A program made the position numbers and the translations under genes. A stretch of DNA of 64,000 bases from Symbiodolus clandestinus. GTDB taxonomy: Bacteria > Pseudomonadota > Gammaproteobacteria > Enterobacterales > G038960095. Under the pieces are notes generated by a model, which saw only the letters and a list, made by a program, of their open reading frames with translations, did not search any database and had not been told where the DNA came from. The stretch is from NCBI GenBank assembly GCA_038960095.1, contig CP152425.1, forward strand, positions 186,001-250,000, written 5' to 3'. This document shows positions 18,070 to 27,233 of this stretch, in pieces; within the stretch, counting starts at the first letter, position 1, and each line of letters opens with the position of its first letter.

Positions 18070-19110
18070 ATTACCCCAACAACTCAGCTGGTCACCCCAC
18101 AAGCTTTATCTGAACAGTTGCCTCTAAGCCTGGAACTAGAGGCAATAATCCACCAATACCGCGACCAAGTGAAAGCTATCCTCAGCGGTGAGGATCAGCG
18201 CCTTCTAGTAGTCATGGGTCCCTGTTCAATCCATGATGTCAATGCAGCTTTTGCTTACGCTCAACAGCTGAATAGTTTGCAACAGCGTTACCAACAAGCT
18301 CTGTTTATCATTATGCGTACTTATTTTGAAAAACCCCGTACTGTCTCTGGTTGGCGCGGGTTAATCTATGATCCCTACTGCGATGGGAGTATGCAGATTA
18401 ATCAAGGGTTACAACTGGCTCGCCAGCTATCACTGCAAATTAATCAACTTGGGCTTCCAACAGCAACCGAGTTTTTAAATAGCCTGGTTTATCCCTACAT
18501 AGAGAACCTGATTACCTGGGGCACTATTGGGGCTCGTACCAGTGAAAGTCAGCAACATCGCGAACTGGCATCCGCAATTCGCTGCCCTATCGGCTTTAAA
18601 AATAACACCGCAGGGGATATCCAAGTAGCTATTGATGCTATTCGCGCTGCCAGGGAACCACAAATGCTGCTGACACAAAATCAGCAGGGAATCCCTACGC
18701 TCTATCATACCCCAGGCAATCCTTTTACCCATTTGATACTACGCGGAGGACGTCAACCTAATTATCAGGCTGAAGCTGTTGCTGATGCTTGCCGACAACT
18801 ACATACCTTCCAGCTGCCCCAAAGACTGCTTATTGATTGTAGTCATGGTAACTGCCAAAAAAATTATCAACGCCAGCTAGTCGTTATCGATGATCTCTGC
18901 CAACAGCTTCGTTCAGGTTCCCTTGTTATTGCCGGTGTCATGATTGAAAGCTTTTTAGTGCCTGGTAACCAAGCAAACCGTCCTCGTAAATTTTTAACCT
19001 ACGGACAGTCCATTACTGATCCCTGCCTAGGATGGTCTGATAGTGAACATGTCCTTGCCGCGCTCGCTGAAGCCATCACTTTTCGAAGCACTTCACCTGA
19101 CATCCCGTGA
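18070..19110 (+). CDS. 3-deoxy-7-phosphoheptulonate (DAHP) synthase, class I
   Basis: This enzyme condenses phosphoenolpyruvate and erythrose-4-phosphate, the entry to the shikimate pathway. Class I motifs are all present: VVMGPCSIHD, IMRTYFEKPRTVSGWRGLI, PTATEFLNS, IGARTSESQQHRELAS, IDCSHGNCQKN, VMIESFLVPGNQ and SITDPCLGW, including the Cys, His, Glu and Asp metal ligands. The start is odd. No ATG, GTG or TTG precedes the conserved N-terminal helix in frame. An ATT at 18070 lies six bases after AGAGG and gives 346 residues, the family length. The TTG at 18118 would give a truncated 330. Whether it is the AroF, AroG or AroH isozyme cannot be decided here. Confidence 0.88.
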   Translation: MTPTTQLVTPQALSEQLPLSLELEAIIHQYRDQVKAILSGEDQRLLVVMGPCSIHDVNAAFAYAQQLNSLQQRYQQALFIIMRTYFEKPRTVSGWRGLIYDPYCDGSMQINQGLQLARQLSLQINQLGLPTATEFLNSLVYPYIENLITWGTIGARTSESQQHRELASAIRCPIGFKNNTAGDIQVAIDAIRAAREPQMLLTQNQQGIPTLYHTPGNPFTHLILRGGRQPNYQAEAVADACRQLHTFQLPQRLLIDCSHGNCQKNYQRQLVVIDDLCQQLRSGSLVIAGVMIESFLVPGNQANRPRKFLTYGQSITDPCLGWSDSEHVLAALAEAITFRSTSPDIP

Positions 19111-19275
19111 TCAACCAATAATAAGGTCTAAGTTACCCTCAAAACCTGGTAAATCCTTACCATAATTAACAAATACTTTCAATGTGACAAGAATCTGCTA
19201 AGCTGCAACCAGGTCATAGAGACTCATCGGATAGCTTTTTACATGAAATTGCTATTCGCTGAATCATTTGCCATT

Positions 19276-19281
19276 TATAAT
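19276..19281 (+). promoter_or_regulatory. Possible -10 element upstream of dksA
   Basis: A perfect TATAAT lies 42 bases upstream of the dksA ATG in an otherwise gene-free 210-bp gap. The matching -35 region is weak at every usual spacing, so this is only a candidate. Confidence 0.3.
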
Positions 19282-19322
19282 GACCGTTTTTTAACTATAT
19301 TAGCGCCACTGGAGACATCTTA

Positions 19323-19811
19323 ATGATAGACCAGCCTACACAAAATTCTCACTTAGGCCTGCTGGCGATGGCTAATCTACAAGCCTATCAAGCCGCTCCC
19401 GGTGAAATCTATATGAATGATGCTCAGCTTCTTCATTTTAAAAAGATTTTAGAAGCTTGGTATCAGCAGCTTTGTGCGGAGATCGATCGCACGGTTGTCC
19501 ATATGCGGGATGAGGCATCCAATTTCCCTGATCCAACTGATCGTGCTACCCAAGAAGAGGAATTCAGCTTAGAATTACGCAGCCGTGACCGTGACCGTAA
19601 ATTAATAAAAAAAATCGAACGCACTCTATTAAAAATCAAAAATCGCGATTTTGGTTACTGTAATGCTTGTGGAATAGAAATTGGCATTCGACGTCTGGAA
19701 GCAAGGCCAACTGCTGATCTCTGCATTGACTGCAAAACATTGGCAGAAATCCGCGAAAAACAGATAACAGGACAGCAATTGCGGGACACTCCTTCCAGAG
19801 GACGAGGTTAA
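19323..19811 (+). CDS. dksA: RNA polymerase-binding transcription factor DksA
   Basis: DksA enters the secondary channel of RNA polymerase and acts with ppGpp on stringent-response promoters. The 162-residue protein (151 in E. coli) has the coiled coil with the tip segment FPDPTDRATQEEEFSLELRS, which includes the conserved DPxDxA tip, and the C4 zinc finger CNACGIEIGIRRLEARPTAD followed by LCIDC. GGAG lies upstream of the ATG. It precedes pcnB as in enterobacteria, but gluQ, usually between them, is missing. Confidence 0.97.
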   Translation: MIDQPTQNSHLGLLAMANLQAYQAAPGEIYMNDAQLLHFKKILEAWYQQLCAEIDRTVVHMRDEASNFPDPTDRATQEEEFSLELRSRDRDRKLIKKIERTLLKIKNRDFGYCNACGIEIGIRRLEARPTADLCIDCKTLAEIREKQITGQQLRDTPSRGRG

Positions 19812-19913
19812 TTCATTCTCTTTAAAAGCCAATGTCTTTTCAAAAGGTGCACTCTGCGCTATGATGCACCGCCTAAATCCTCAGTTTTTCCGCTGTTAAT
19901 TGTGAGAACGCGA

Positions 19914-21272
19914 ATTTTTACTTATCTAACTGGCTTTTTTCGGCGCTTTTGGTCGGTAGCCGCCTCTCGACAATCTGCTAGATCCCTAACGGATCTAACT
20001 ACTGTTATACCCTGCACGCAGCATCCAATTGCTGAAAAACAGCTTTCGTCTAATGCCCTTAAGGTACTTTATCGGTTACATAGAGCGGGCTACCAAGCCT
20101 ATCTAGTAGGCGGTAGCGTTCGCGATCTGCTGCTTGGCCAGTATCCTAAGGATTTTGATATTGCAACCAATGCTACACCAGAACAGGTAAAACAGCTTTT
20201 CAATAACTGTCGCTTAGTCGGCAAGCGTTTTCGGCTCGCCCATATTCTATTTGGACGAGAACTCATTGAAGTTTCTACCTTTAGAGCTGCGCATCCTGCA
20301 GTCAAAAGTCATCATGCCCAGCAAGATAAGCAAGGACGGCTACTGCGCGACAATGTTTACGGAACCATCGAAGAGGATGCGCAGCGGCGCGATTTTACTA
20401 TTAACTCTCTTTATTACAATATTACTGATCGAACTGTACTAGACTATACGGGTGGTTTAGCTGACCTACGCCAGGGAGTTATTCGTCTGATTGGAGATGC
20501 TGAAAATCGTTACCGTGAAGATCCGGTACGGATACTAAGGGCAATACGCTTTTCAGCTAAGCTTAATATGCCATTAAGCAGCAATACCGCAGAACCCATT
20601 CAACGTCTAGGAGCGTTACTACTGGAAATTCCAGAAGCTCGATTATTTGATGAAAGCCTCAAGTTATTACAAAGCGGCTGTGGTTATGCTACTTATCAGT
20701 TGCTAGAAAATTATCAACTATCTCCTCTGCTATTCCCTGCCATTGCCCAAGCATTAAAGGGTCCTTATGCTGATTTATTAAACCAGATGGTGCCGTATGC
20801 TCTGCAGAGTTGCGATCACCGGCTAGCAACCGGAAAATCGATAAATCCCGCCTTTTTATTTGCAGCTCTGCTTTGGTATCCTCTGTTAACCCGGGTAGAG
20901 CAACAAACTGACCCGAAAACGACAAAGGAGTATTATGCAACGGTTATGCATACTACCTCGCAGCTACTTGCTGAACAGTGTCAGATTTTAGCGATCCCAC
21001 GGCGCTTTACTCTCACTATCCGTGAAATCTGGCAATTGCAGCTGCGGTTACGACGGTGTCAAATGGCCCGTGCACAAAAACTGCTATTGCATCCGAAATT
21101 TCGGGCAGCTTATGATCTATTGGCGTTGCGTGCTAAGTGTGAGGGAGAAGAACTGCTTTCACTGGCTGCTTGGTGGCAGGAGTTTCAACAGAAACAGCCC
21201 ATACCAGTACCTAGCGATGAACCGCAAACCATCAAGCGGCGACGCCGATACCGTCAACACAGTAAAGGATGA
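19914..21272 (+). CDS. pcnB: Poly(A) polymerase I
   Basis: PcnB adds poly(A) tails to RNA 3' ends and promotes decay. The nucleotidyltransferase core is clear: YLVGGSVRDLLLGQYPKDFD with the GS and DxD motifs, then ATNATPEQVKQLF, RRDFTINSLYYN, LDYTGGLADLRQGVIRLIGD and REDPVRILRAIRFSAKL. The arginine-rich tail KRRRRYRQHSK is typical. The start is not ATG. Homology to E. coli begins at an ATT (ATTTTTAC at 19914), and E. coli pcnB is known to initiate at AUU in the same place. A GTG twelve bases upstream (19902) is the alternative. It overlaps folK by ATGA. Confidence 0.93.
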   Translation: MFTYLTGFFRRFWSVAASRQSARSLTDLTTVIPCTQHPIAEKQLSSNALKVLYRLHRAGYQAYLVGGSVRDLLLGQYPKDFDIATNATPEQVKQLFNNCRLVGKRFRLAHILFGRELIEVSTFRAAHPAVKSHHAQQDKQGRLLRDNVYGTIEEDAQRRDFTINSLYYNITDRTVLDYTGGLADLRQGVIRLIGDAENRYREDPVRILRAIRFSAKLNMPLSSNTAEPIQRLGALLLEIPEARLFDESLKLLQSGCGYATYQLLENYQLSPLLFPAIAQALKGPYADLLNQMVPYALQSCDHRLATGKSINPAFLFAALLWYPLLTRVEQQTDPKTTKEYYATVMHTTSQLLAEQCQILAIPRRFTLTIREIWQLQLRLRRCQMARAQKLLLHPKFRAAYDLLALRAKCEGEELLSLAAWWQEFQQKQPIPVPSDEPQTIKRRRRYRQHSKG

Positions 21273-21757
21273 TTAGAAGCTTTATCGGCCTTGGCAGCAA
21301 CCTAGATGATCCCCTTCAACAGATCCGTCGAGCACAATCTGCTCTATCTCAGGTGCCACAAACTCATTTGCTTGCCTGTTCACGTCTCTATTGCTCTCCA
21401 CCCTTCGGTCCTCCCTATGATCAGCCTGATTATCTGAATGCGGTGGTAGCTCTAGAGACCGAACTATCTCCCTTAGTCCTGCTGAAAGCTTTGCAGGCGA
21501 TCGAAAACCAACAAGGTCGGGGCCGGACTCAGCGTTGGGGCCCGCGTACGCTAGATCTTGATCTATTATTGTATGGCAACCAGCAATTACAAACTCCTGA
21601 ACTTACCTTGCCTCACCCAGGCTTAATGACACGTCCGTTCGTTATCTATCCCTTGGCTGATATTGATCCCTCACTAACTTTTCCTAATGGAACCCTGCTG
21701 AGTGATTTATTGAAGAAAACAGTCGCCAGTGATTTAATGATTGTTAATAATCCATAA
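21269..21757 (+). CDS. folK: Hydroxymethyldihydropteridine pyrophosphokinase
   Basis: FolK (HPPK) transfers pyrophosphate from ATP to 6-hydroxymethyl-dihydropterin in folate synthesis. The 162-residue protein begins FIGLGSNLDDPLQQI and contains SPPFGPPYDQPDYLNAVV, then GRTQRWGPRTLDLDLLLYG with the two magnesium-binding aspartates, and LPHPGLMTRPFVIYPL. Its ATG overlaps the pcnB stop, so the two are translationally coupled, as in E. coli. A gap of about 110 bases follows. Confidence 0.97.
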   Translation: MIRSFIGLGSNLDDPLQQIRRAQSALSQVPQTHLLACSRLYCSPPFGPPYDQPDYLNAVVALETELSPLVLLKALQAIENQQGRGRTQRWGPRTLDLDLLLYGNQQLQTPELTLPHPGLMTRPFVIYPLADIDPSLTFPNGTLLSDLLKKTVASDLMIVNNP

Positions 21758-21866
21758 CCTATCAGTCAATTAGCATCAATATTTTATCACTCTTGCCTAG
21801 CTTGAATAGATTTCATTAATTTGACACACTACCCCTAGCATTAAAGCTAAACGGCAGGATCGTCTT

Positions 21867-22241
21867 TTGAAACCTTTAAGGCCCAATGATTGGCATTTAC
21901 GATACCCAGGGCGATTACTGGGAATCCACTCTGTACTGGCTGTACAAAATGGCCTAGTCCTTCTGGCGGACGTAGCTCCCTCTTTAGAGATCCCGTTATT
22001 GCAGGATGTGTTCCGGTTATTACAGCTTACGGGAACTCAGATTATCTGTACGACACCCGAGAAACTGACAACCCTTTCTCATCAGTCGCTGCTTTGGTCT
22101 TTAGGAGTTGCCATCCCTAGCTGGACTCGCCGGGTCCTCTCGTCTCCCCCGCTGGCAGAGCTACTGAACAATTCAGTGGCTAAACGCCAATTATGGCAAC
22201 AAATTGCTTATTATGTTGAATATCACCCCACTGACTGCTGA
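21867..22241 (+). CDS. holD: DNA polymerase III psi subunit
   Basis: HolD links the clamp loader to chi and single-strand binding protein. The 124-residue product is small and diverged, as usual for psi. It matches E. coli HolD in the N-terminal DWHLRYPGRLLG, the central TTPEKLTTLS and the C-terminal AKRQLWQQIAYY. The best start is a TTG with AGGA eight bases before it. It overlaps rimI, the same pairing found in enterobacteria, which supports the call. The rsmC gene that often precedes it is not here. Confidence 0.85.
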   Translation: MKPLRPNDWHLRYPGRLLGIHSVLAVQNGLVLLADVAPSLEIPLLQDVFRLLQLTGTQIICTTPEKLTTLSHQSLLWSLGVAIPSWTRRVLSSPPLAELLNNSVAKRQLWQQIAYYVEYHPTDC

Positions 22242-22659
22242 TGAATTAGCACTGGCCTATCCCATTGCATACGCTAGCCATCGCCATCCTTGTTCTTTGA
22301 ACACTTTTCTCAGCAACCAGGGTCCGTTGTATCTCAACCTTAAGCTAGTCGCTTTAGGAAGCTTGGTGGGTTTTGCGATTACCCAAGTTGTGCACGATGC
22401 AGCCTCTCTGTTTAACCTGGCGATCCACCCTAAAGCCCGGCGCCAGGGATATGCTTATCAATTACTGCTGGCACTTATCCAACAACTCTCCTCTCAGACA
22501 GTCGCTCAGCTCTGGCTAGAGGTACATGTCAGTAACTATCCGGCACGCACGCTTTACCAAAAGCTAAATTTTACTGAAGTTTCTATTCGTTCAGGCTATT
22601 ATTCTACTGATCAAGGATATGAAGATGCTATCGTCTTAGTCAAAGATCTCACGAAATAG
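22213..22659 (+). CDS. rimI: Ribosomal protein bS18 N-alanine acetyltransferase
   Basis: RimI acetylates the N-terminal alanine of ribosomal protein S18. The GNAT core is visible: FAITQVVHDAASLFNLAIHP, the acetyl-CoA loop KARRQGYAYQLL (RxxGxA), LWLEVHVSNYPARTLYQKLN and the C-terminal EDAIVLVK. I used the ATG at 22213, giving 148 residues as in E. coli; a TTG three codons earlier is also possible. It overlaps the end of holD by 29 bases. Confidence 0.95.
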   Translation: MLNITPLTADELALAYPIAYASHRHPCSLNTFLSNQGPLYLNLKLVALGSLVGFAITQVVHDAASLFNLAIHPKARRQGYAYQLLLALIQQLSSQTVAQLWLEVHVSNYPARTLYQKLNFTEVSIRSGYYSTDQGYEDAIVLVKDLTK

Positions 22660-22673
22660 CGCTAGGTTTTTCT

Positions 22674-23267
22674 ATGTATCAATCATTAATTCGTGCAGAG
22701 TTACAACAAGCTTTACAGCTGCTACAGCGATTTTTGGATAGCGAACCCGCTTTACAAACGATACAAGCCGCCGCGCTATTATTAGCCAACTCGTTTAAGC
22801 AGGGGGGTAAGGTGTTAGCGTGTGGTAATGGAGGCTCACATTGCGATGCGATGCATTTTGCAGAAGAGCTGACTGGCCGTTACCGAAACAATCGACCTGC
22901 TTACCCTGCAATTGCTATCGCCGATCCTAGCCATCTCTCCTGTGTTGCCAATGATTTTGGTTTCGAGAAAGTTTTCTCCCGCTATATTGAGGCCTTAGGC
23001 ACTCCTGGAGATACCTTATTAGCCATCTCTACTTCAGGAAATTCGCCCAATGTCATTCAAGCAGTAGCCGCCGCACGGGCAAAACAGATGGCGGTGATTA
23101 CACTGCTTGGCCATTGTGGAGGATCGTTAGCCGGTCAAGCTGATGTGGAGATCTTGATTCCTCATATTGGCTATGCTGATCGCATCCAAGAGATGCATAT
23201 TAAAGTCATTCACCTACTGATTCAGCTGATTGAGCAGGAAATGCAACCACCGTTATCAAAGCAATAA
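22674..23267 (+). CDS. gmhA: Sedoheptulose-7-phosphate isomerase
   Basis: GmhA makes D-glycero-D-manno-heptose 7-phosphate, the first step towards ADP-heptose for the LPS inner core. The SIS-domain protein of 197 residues is very close to E. coli: GGKVLACGNGGSHCDAMHFA, EELTGRYRNNRPAYPAIAI, AISTSGNSPNVI and YADRIQEMHIKVIHLLIQL, including the catalytic Glu and His. It implies a heptose-containing LPS core. It sits in a run of closely spaced plus-strand genes, followed after six bases by sixA. Confidence 0.97.
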   Translation: MYQSLIRAELQQALQLLQRFLDSEPALQTIQAAALLLANSFKQGGKVLACGNGGSHCDAMHFAEELTGRYRNNRPAYPAIAIADPSHLSCVANDFGFEKVFSRYIEALGTPGDTLLAISTSGNSPNVIQAVAAARAKQMAVITLLGHCGGSLAGQADVEILIPHIGYADRIQEMHIKVIHLLIQLIEQEMQPPLSKQ

Positions 23268-23273
23268 GTCATT

Positions 23274-23744
23274 ATGCAACTATTGATTATGCGCCATGGA
23301 GCCACTGAGTCCACGACACGGCAAGATGCTGAACGTGGCTTAACTCCCTTAGGGTGGCAACAAACTGTTAATATTGCCCGCTGGTTACAGCAACACTTAA
23401 TAATACCAGTCACTGCTTTGGTTAGTCCCTATCGGCGTACCCAGCAGACTTTTGCTGCATTACACAGTGTACTACCGCAACTGACTCAACAGCCGCATAC
23501 CCTTGATTTAACCCCCAACGGTCAGGCAGAATTTATCGTTGAGCAACTGCAACATGATCCTGACCTGCAATTGCCAACTTTACTGCTGATTTCTCATATT
23601 CCTCTGGTTAGCAAGCTACTAAGCCAGCTCTGCTCAACGGCCATTGCACCATTATTTACCCCTGCCATGATAGTAGCGGTAAATTTGGACCCTTTGAATG
23701 GTCGAGCAGCGCTGCAGTGGGTACAAACTCCAGCCACAGCGTGA
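23274..23744 (+). CDS. sixA: Phosphohistidine phosphatase SixA
   Basis: SixA is a small histidine phosphatase that dephosphorylates phosphohistidine domains. The 156-residue product starts with the RHG motif in QLLIMRHGATES and has LVSPYRRTQQTF and the second catalytic histidine in LLISHIPLVSKL. In E. coli it lies in the same neighbourhood as prmB and aroC, with several genes between (fadIJ, smrB) that are missing here. Confidence 0.93.
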   Translation: MQLLIMRHGATESTTRQDAERGLTPLGWQQTVNIARWLQQHLIIPVTALVSPYRRTQQTFAALHSVLPQLTQQPHTLDLTPNGQAEFIVEQLQHDPDLQLPTLLLISHIPLVSKLLSQLCSTAIAPLFTPAMIVAVNLDPLNGRAALQWVQTPATA

Positions 23745-23795
23745 GCACCTAGCAGGGCATTGAGCCACTATTAATTGAACTTATGGGAGGCTAAT

Positions 23796-24710
23796 TTGGA
23801 TCCGCAACAGCTAGAAGAAGCCATTGAACAATTACCAACACTACTGGATCTGTTTCGTTGGGCAACCAGCCAGTTTAATGGCACTGATCTTTGCTATGGC
23901 CATGGCAATGACAGTGCTTGGGATGAGGCAAAACATATACTGCTATCTGGTTTACAGCTGCCTATCGATTGGCCCACTGACTGCTACCAAGCTCGGCTTA
24001 CCCTCGATGAGCGACGACAATTGGTGACCTGGATCAACCAGCGCATTGAACAAAAGATCCCAGCCGCCTACCTGACACAACGTGCCTGGTTTTGTGGATT
24101 GGAGTTCTATGTCGATCAACGCGTGTTGATTCCCCGTTCTCCCTTCAGTGAATTGATCAATAATCGCTTTGCCGACACTCTAGAAGGAGAGCCACAGCAT
24201 CTCTTAGAGTTATGCACTGGCAGCGGCTGTATTGCTATTGCCTGTGCCTACGCTTTCCCAGAGGCAGAAATTGATATCGTTGATGTCTCAGCAGACGCGC
24301 TGGCAGTTGCCGAAATCAACATTCAAGGGCATGGATTAGAACAGCAGATCACCCCTGTACTGTCTGATCTTTTCCAACAGCTCCCTGCGCAGCAGTATGA
24401 TTTAATTATTGCCAATCCTCCCTATGTCGATGCTGAAGATATGGCAAATTTGCCAGCAGAGTTTCACCATGAACCTGTACTCGGGTTAGCAGCAGGCCCT
24501 GATGGTTTAGCGCTGGTTGAACCGATTCTGAAAACCAGTGCTCGCTATCTGAGTGAACAGGGACAGCTATTTTGTGAGGTAGGCAACAGCTTTCTGGCGC
24601 TGCAAGCGCGATATCCCGATCTACCGGTACAATGGTTACCTCTATCATCAGGAAGTCCCAGTATCTTTAGAATCAATCGCCAACAATTGGAAGTCTATTT
24701 TGGCCCGTAA
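23796..24710 (+). CDS. prmB: 50S ribosomal protein uL3 glutamine methyltransferase
   Basis: PrmB N5-methylates a glutamine of ribosomal protein L3. It has the N-terminal helical domain with RWATSQFNGTDLCYGHGNDS, the VLIPRSPFSELI segment, the SAM loop LELCTGSGCIAIACAYAFP and the catalytic NPPY in LIIANPPYVDAEDM. I chose the TTG at 23796: GGGAGG lies five bases before it, and the resulting N terminus (DPQQLEEAIEQL) aligns with E. coli. An upstream TTG at 23775 adds seven unsupported residues. Confidence 0.95.
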   Translation: MDPQQLEEAIEQLPTLLDLFRWATSQFNGTDLCYGHGNDSAWDEAKHILLSGLQLPIDWPTDCYQARLTLDERRQLVTWINQRIEQKIPAAYLTQRAWFCGLEFYVDQRVLIPRSPFSELINNRFADTLEGEPQHLLELCTGSGCIAIACAYAFPEAEIDIVDVSADALAVAEINIQGHGLEQQITPVLSDLFQQLPAQQYDLIIANPPYVDAEDMANLPAEFHHEPVLGLAAGPDGLALVEPILKTSARYLSEQGQLFCEVGNSFLALQARYPDLPVQWLPLSSGSPSIFRINRQQLEVYFGP

Positions 24711-24766
24711 TCTAACTACCCTCCTAGATCTTCAGAGCCTCTTTATCGCCGACAAAAGGACACTTC

Positions 24767-25834
24767 ATGGCTGGTAATAGTATCGGTGAGCTATTTCGTT
24801 TGACCACGTTTGGCGAATCCCATGGAGCAGCAATTGGAGGAATCATCGATGGCATGCCCCCTGGTATGCCATTGAGCGAAGCCGATATTCAACCCGATCT
24901 GGATCGCCGCCGCCCTGGGCGCACTCCCCACACCAGTCATCGCCAAGAAATGGATCAAATCACCATTCTCTCAGGTGTTTTTCAAGGTGTGACCACCGGA
25001 ACGCCGATTGGTTTATTGATTCATAACCAGGATCAGCGTCCACAAGATTATAATGCGCTGCACAATCTCTTCCGCCCGGGACATGCTGACTACACCTATC
25101 AGATGAAATATGGCATTCGTGACCATCGGGGTGGCGGGCGATCTTCGGCGCGAGAAACTGCGATCCGAGTAGCGGCTGGAGCAATCGCCAAAAAGTATTT
25201 GCAGCAAACACTGGCGATTACGATTCGTGGCTACGTTGCGCAAATTGGGCCGATTATCGGCAAGCGCATCGATTGGCAACAGATAGAGACTAACCCCTTT
25301 TTCTTTGCTGACCCTGATCAATTCTCTGCATTAACCGCGCTATTTTCCGAATTACAACAGCGCGGCGATTCAGTTGGCGCCAAAATTGTTGTTGAAGCGA
25401 ATAATATTCCTGTAGGCTTGGGAGAACCGGTTTTTGACCGATTAGATGCCGACTTAGCGCATGCTTTAATGAGTATCAATGCGGTTAAAGGGGTGGCACT
25501 GGGTGCCGGTTTTGAAGTGGTCAGCGCTTTCGGCAGTCAGCAACGAGATGAGCTCACACCGACTGGTTTTGACACCAATTATGCTGGCGGCACCCTAGGT
25601 GGCATCAGCAGTGGACAGCCCATCATAGTCCAGCTGGCACTAAAACCGACCTCCAGCATTGCCACTGCTGGCCACTCAGTGAACCTTCAGCAGCAAGCGG
25701 TGACTGTCAGAATCCATGGCCGTCATGATCCCTGTGTGGGCATCCGTGCGCTACCAATTGCTGAAGCCATGGTGGCTATTGTGTTACTGGACCACTGGTT
25801 ACGATATCGCGCACAATGCGGCACAATAAGGTAG
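24767..25834 (+). CDS. aroC: Chorismate synthase
   Basis: AroC converts EPSP to chorismate using reduced FMN. The 355-residue protein has all three signatures: TFGESHGAAIGGIIDGMPPG, the GHADYTYQMKYGIRDHRGGG region followed by RSSARETA, and the C-terminal HDPCVGIRALPIAEAM. AAAGGA precedes the ATG. With the DAHP synthase in the same window it indicates that aromatic biosynthesis is at least partly retained. Confidence 0.97.
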   Translation: MAGNSIGELFRLTTFGESHGAAIGGIIDGMPPGMPLSEADIQPDLDRRRPGRTPHTSHRQEMDQITILSGVFQGVTTGTPIGLLIHNQDQRPQDYNALHNLFRPGHADYTYQMKYGIRDHRGGGRSSARETAIRVAAGAIAKKYLQQTLAITIRGYVAQIGPIIGKRIDWQQIETNPFFFADPDQFSALTALFSELQQRGDSVGAKIVVEANNIPVGLGEPVFDRLDADLAHALMSINAVKGVALGAGFEVVSAFGSQQRDELTPTGFDTNYAGGTLGGISSGQPIIVQLALKPTSSIATAGHSVNLQQQAVTVRIHGRHDPCVGIRALPIAEAMVAIVLLDHWLRYRAQCGTIR

Positions 25835-25967
25835 CCAATCCGGAAAATAAGTATCCTTTCGCGCTGACGCTCCGAATGTGCGATAATAATTTTATCGAAG
25901 CAGCCAATACCGGTAAACTTCAAAGAAGAGTATCGGGTATAGTGAGATATCAAAAAGGTTTATCAAC

Positions 25968-27179
25968 ATGAAACGTGTGGTGATTACGGGTCTGGGCATT
26001 ATCTCCAGCATCGGCAACAATCGTCAGGAAGTCCTTGCGTCCTTAAAAACAGGTCGCTCGGGCATTACCCTGGCAACGCCCCTACAAGAGATGAATATGC
26101 GTAGCCATGTTTGGGGCGCCGTCCGTTTGGACCTCAAAGACCGAATTGACCGAAAAATGGCACGTTTTATGGGAGAAGCCTCAGCTTACGCTTACCTTGC
26201 CATGCAAGAAGCCATTGAAGATGCTGGGCTAACTGAGCAGCAGATCTCCCATGAACGCATTGGTATTATTGCTGGCACTGGTGGGGGCTCGCCCGCTAAT
26301 CAGGTAGCCGCTGCTGATGCGATGCGTGCTCGCGGATTGCGCGGTGTAGGCCCTTATATGGTGCCACGCACGATGACCTCTGGGATCACCGCCTGTTTAG
26401 CCACTGCTTTTAAGATCCGTGGGATTAACTATACCATCAGTTCCGCTTGCGCTACCTCCGCCCATTGTATTGGAAATGCTGTTGAACTGATTCAACTGGG
26501 AAAACAAGATTGTATCTTTGCCGGTGGTGGAGAAGAGCTACATTGGACCTTAGCGATGGAGTTTGATGCCATGGGTGCTCTTTCGACTCGCTACAATGCC
26601 ACCCCAGAAAAGGCTTCACGCCCTTATGATCAAGGCCGTGATGGCTTTGTGATCTCTGGTGGTGGTGGCATCGTATTGGTTGAAGAGCTTGAGCATGCTC
26701 GAGCTCGAGGAGCCCACATCTACGCTGAAATTGTAGGCTATGGCGCCACTTCAGATGGTTATGACATGGTGGCACCATCTGGTGAAGGTGCCGTTCGCTG
26801 TATGCGCATGGCACTCCAAGGGGTGGATACCCCTATCGACTATATTAATACCCATGGAACCTCGACAGGCGTCGGTGATATCAAAGAGCTAGAAGCGGTT
26901 CGCACGGTTTTTGGTGAAAAAGCACCCCCTATTTCTTCCACTAAATCGATGACTGGCCATGCGCTGGGAGCCGCCGGGGTCCATGAGGCGGCTTATAGTT
27001 TGTTAATGCTCGAGCATGGCTTTATTGCACCCAGCATCAATCTAGAACAGTTTGACGAAGCTGCTGTTGGCCTCGACATCGTCATACAAACTCGAAAACA
27101 GCGACTTAACACGGTAATGTCTAATAGTTTTGGATTTGGCGGCACGAATGCTTCTTTAGTGATGCGACAATTGTCTTAG
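25968..27179 (+). CDS. fabB: Beta-ketoacyl-ACP synthase I
   Basis: FabB elongates acyl chains and is needed for unsaturated fatty acids. The 403-residue protein has the nucleophile cysteine in SSACATSAHCIGNAVE, the two active-site histidines in INTHGTSTGVGDIKELEAV and TKSMTGHALGAAGVHEA, and the C-terminal SNSFGFGGTNASLVMR. The 133-base gap before it follows aroC; the genes that separate the two in E. coli (mepA to mnmC) are missing. No clear FabR palindrome was recognised upstream. Confidence 0.97.
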   Translation: MKRVVITGLGIISSIGNNRQEVLASLKTGRSGITLATPLQEMNMRSHVWGAVRLDLKDRIDRKMARFMGEASAYAYLAMQEAIEDAGLTEQQISHERIGIIAGTGGGSPANQVAAADAMRARGLRGVGPYMVPRTMTSGITACLATAFKIRGINYTISSACATSAHCIGNAVELIQLGKQDCIFAGGGEELHWTLAMEFDAMGALSTRYNATPEKASRPYDQGRDGFVISGGGGIVLVEELEHARARGAHIYAEIVGYGATSDGYDMVAPSGEGAVRCMRMALQGVDTPIDYINTHGTSTGVGDIKELEAVRTVFGEKAPPISSTKSMTGHALGAAGVHEAAYSLLMLEHGFIAPSINLEQFDEAAVGLDIVIQTRKQRLNTVMSNSFGFGGTNASLVMRQLS

Positions 27180-27233
27180 GGTTTTTAAGGTTTCTCTCCC
27201 GGCTACCCGGCTCAATCGGCAAGCCCACCTCTG

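Noticed and set aside
19850..19880. Inverted repeat GGTGCA ... TGCACC downstream of dksA
   Set aside because: Six-base stem with a 13-base loop and no adjacent T-run; too weak for a terminator.
26452..26814. A minus-strand frame inside fabB
   Set aside because: A shadow of a highly conserved enzyme; no start signal and low-complexity His/Gln content.
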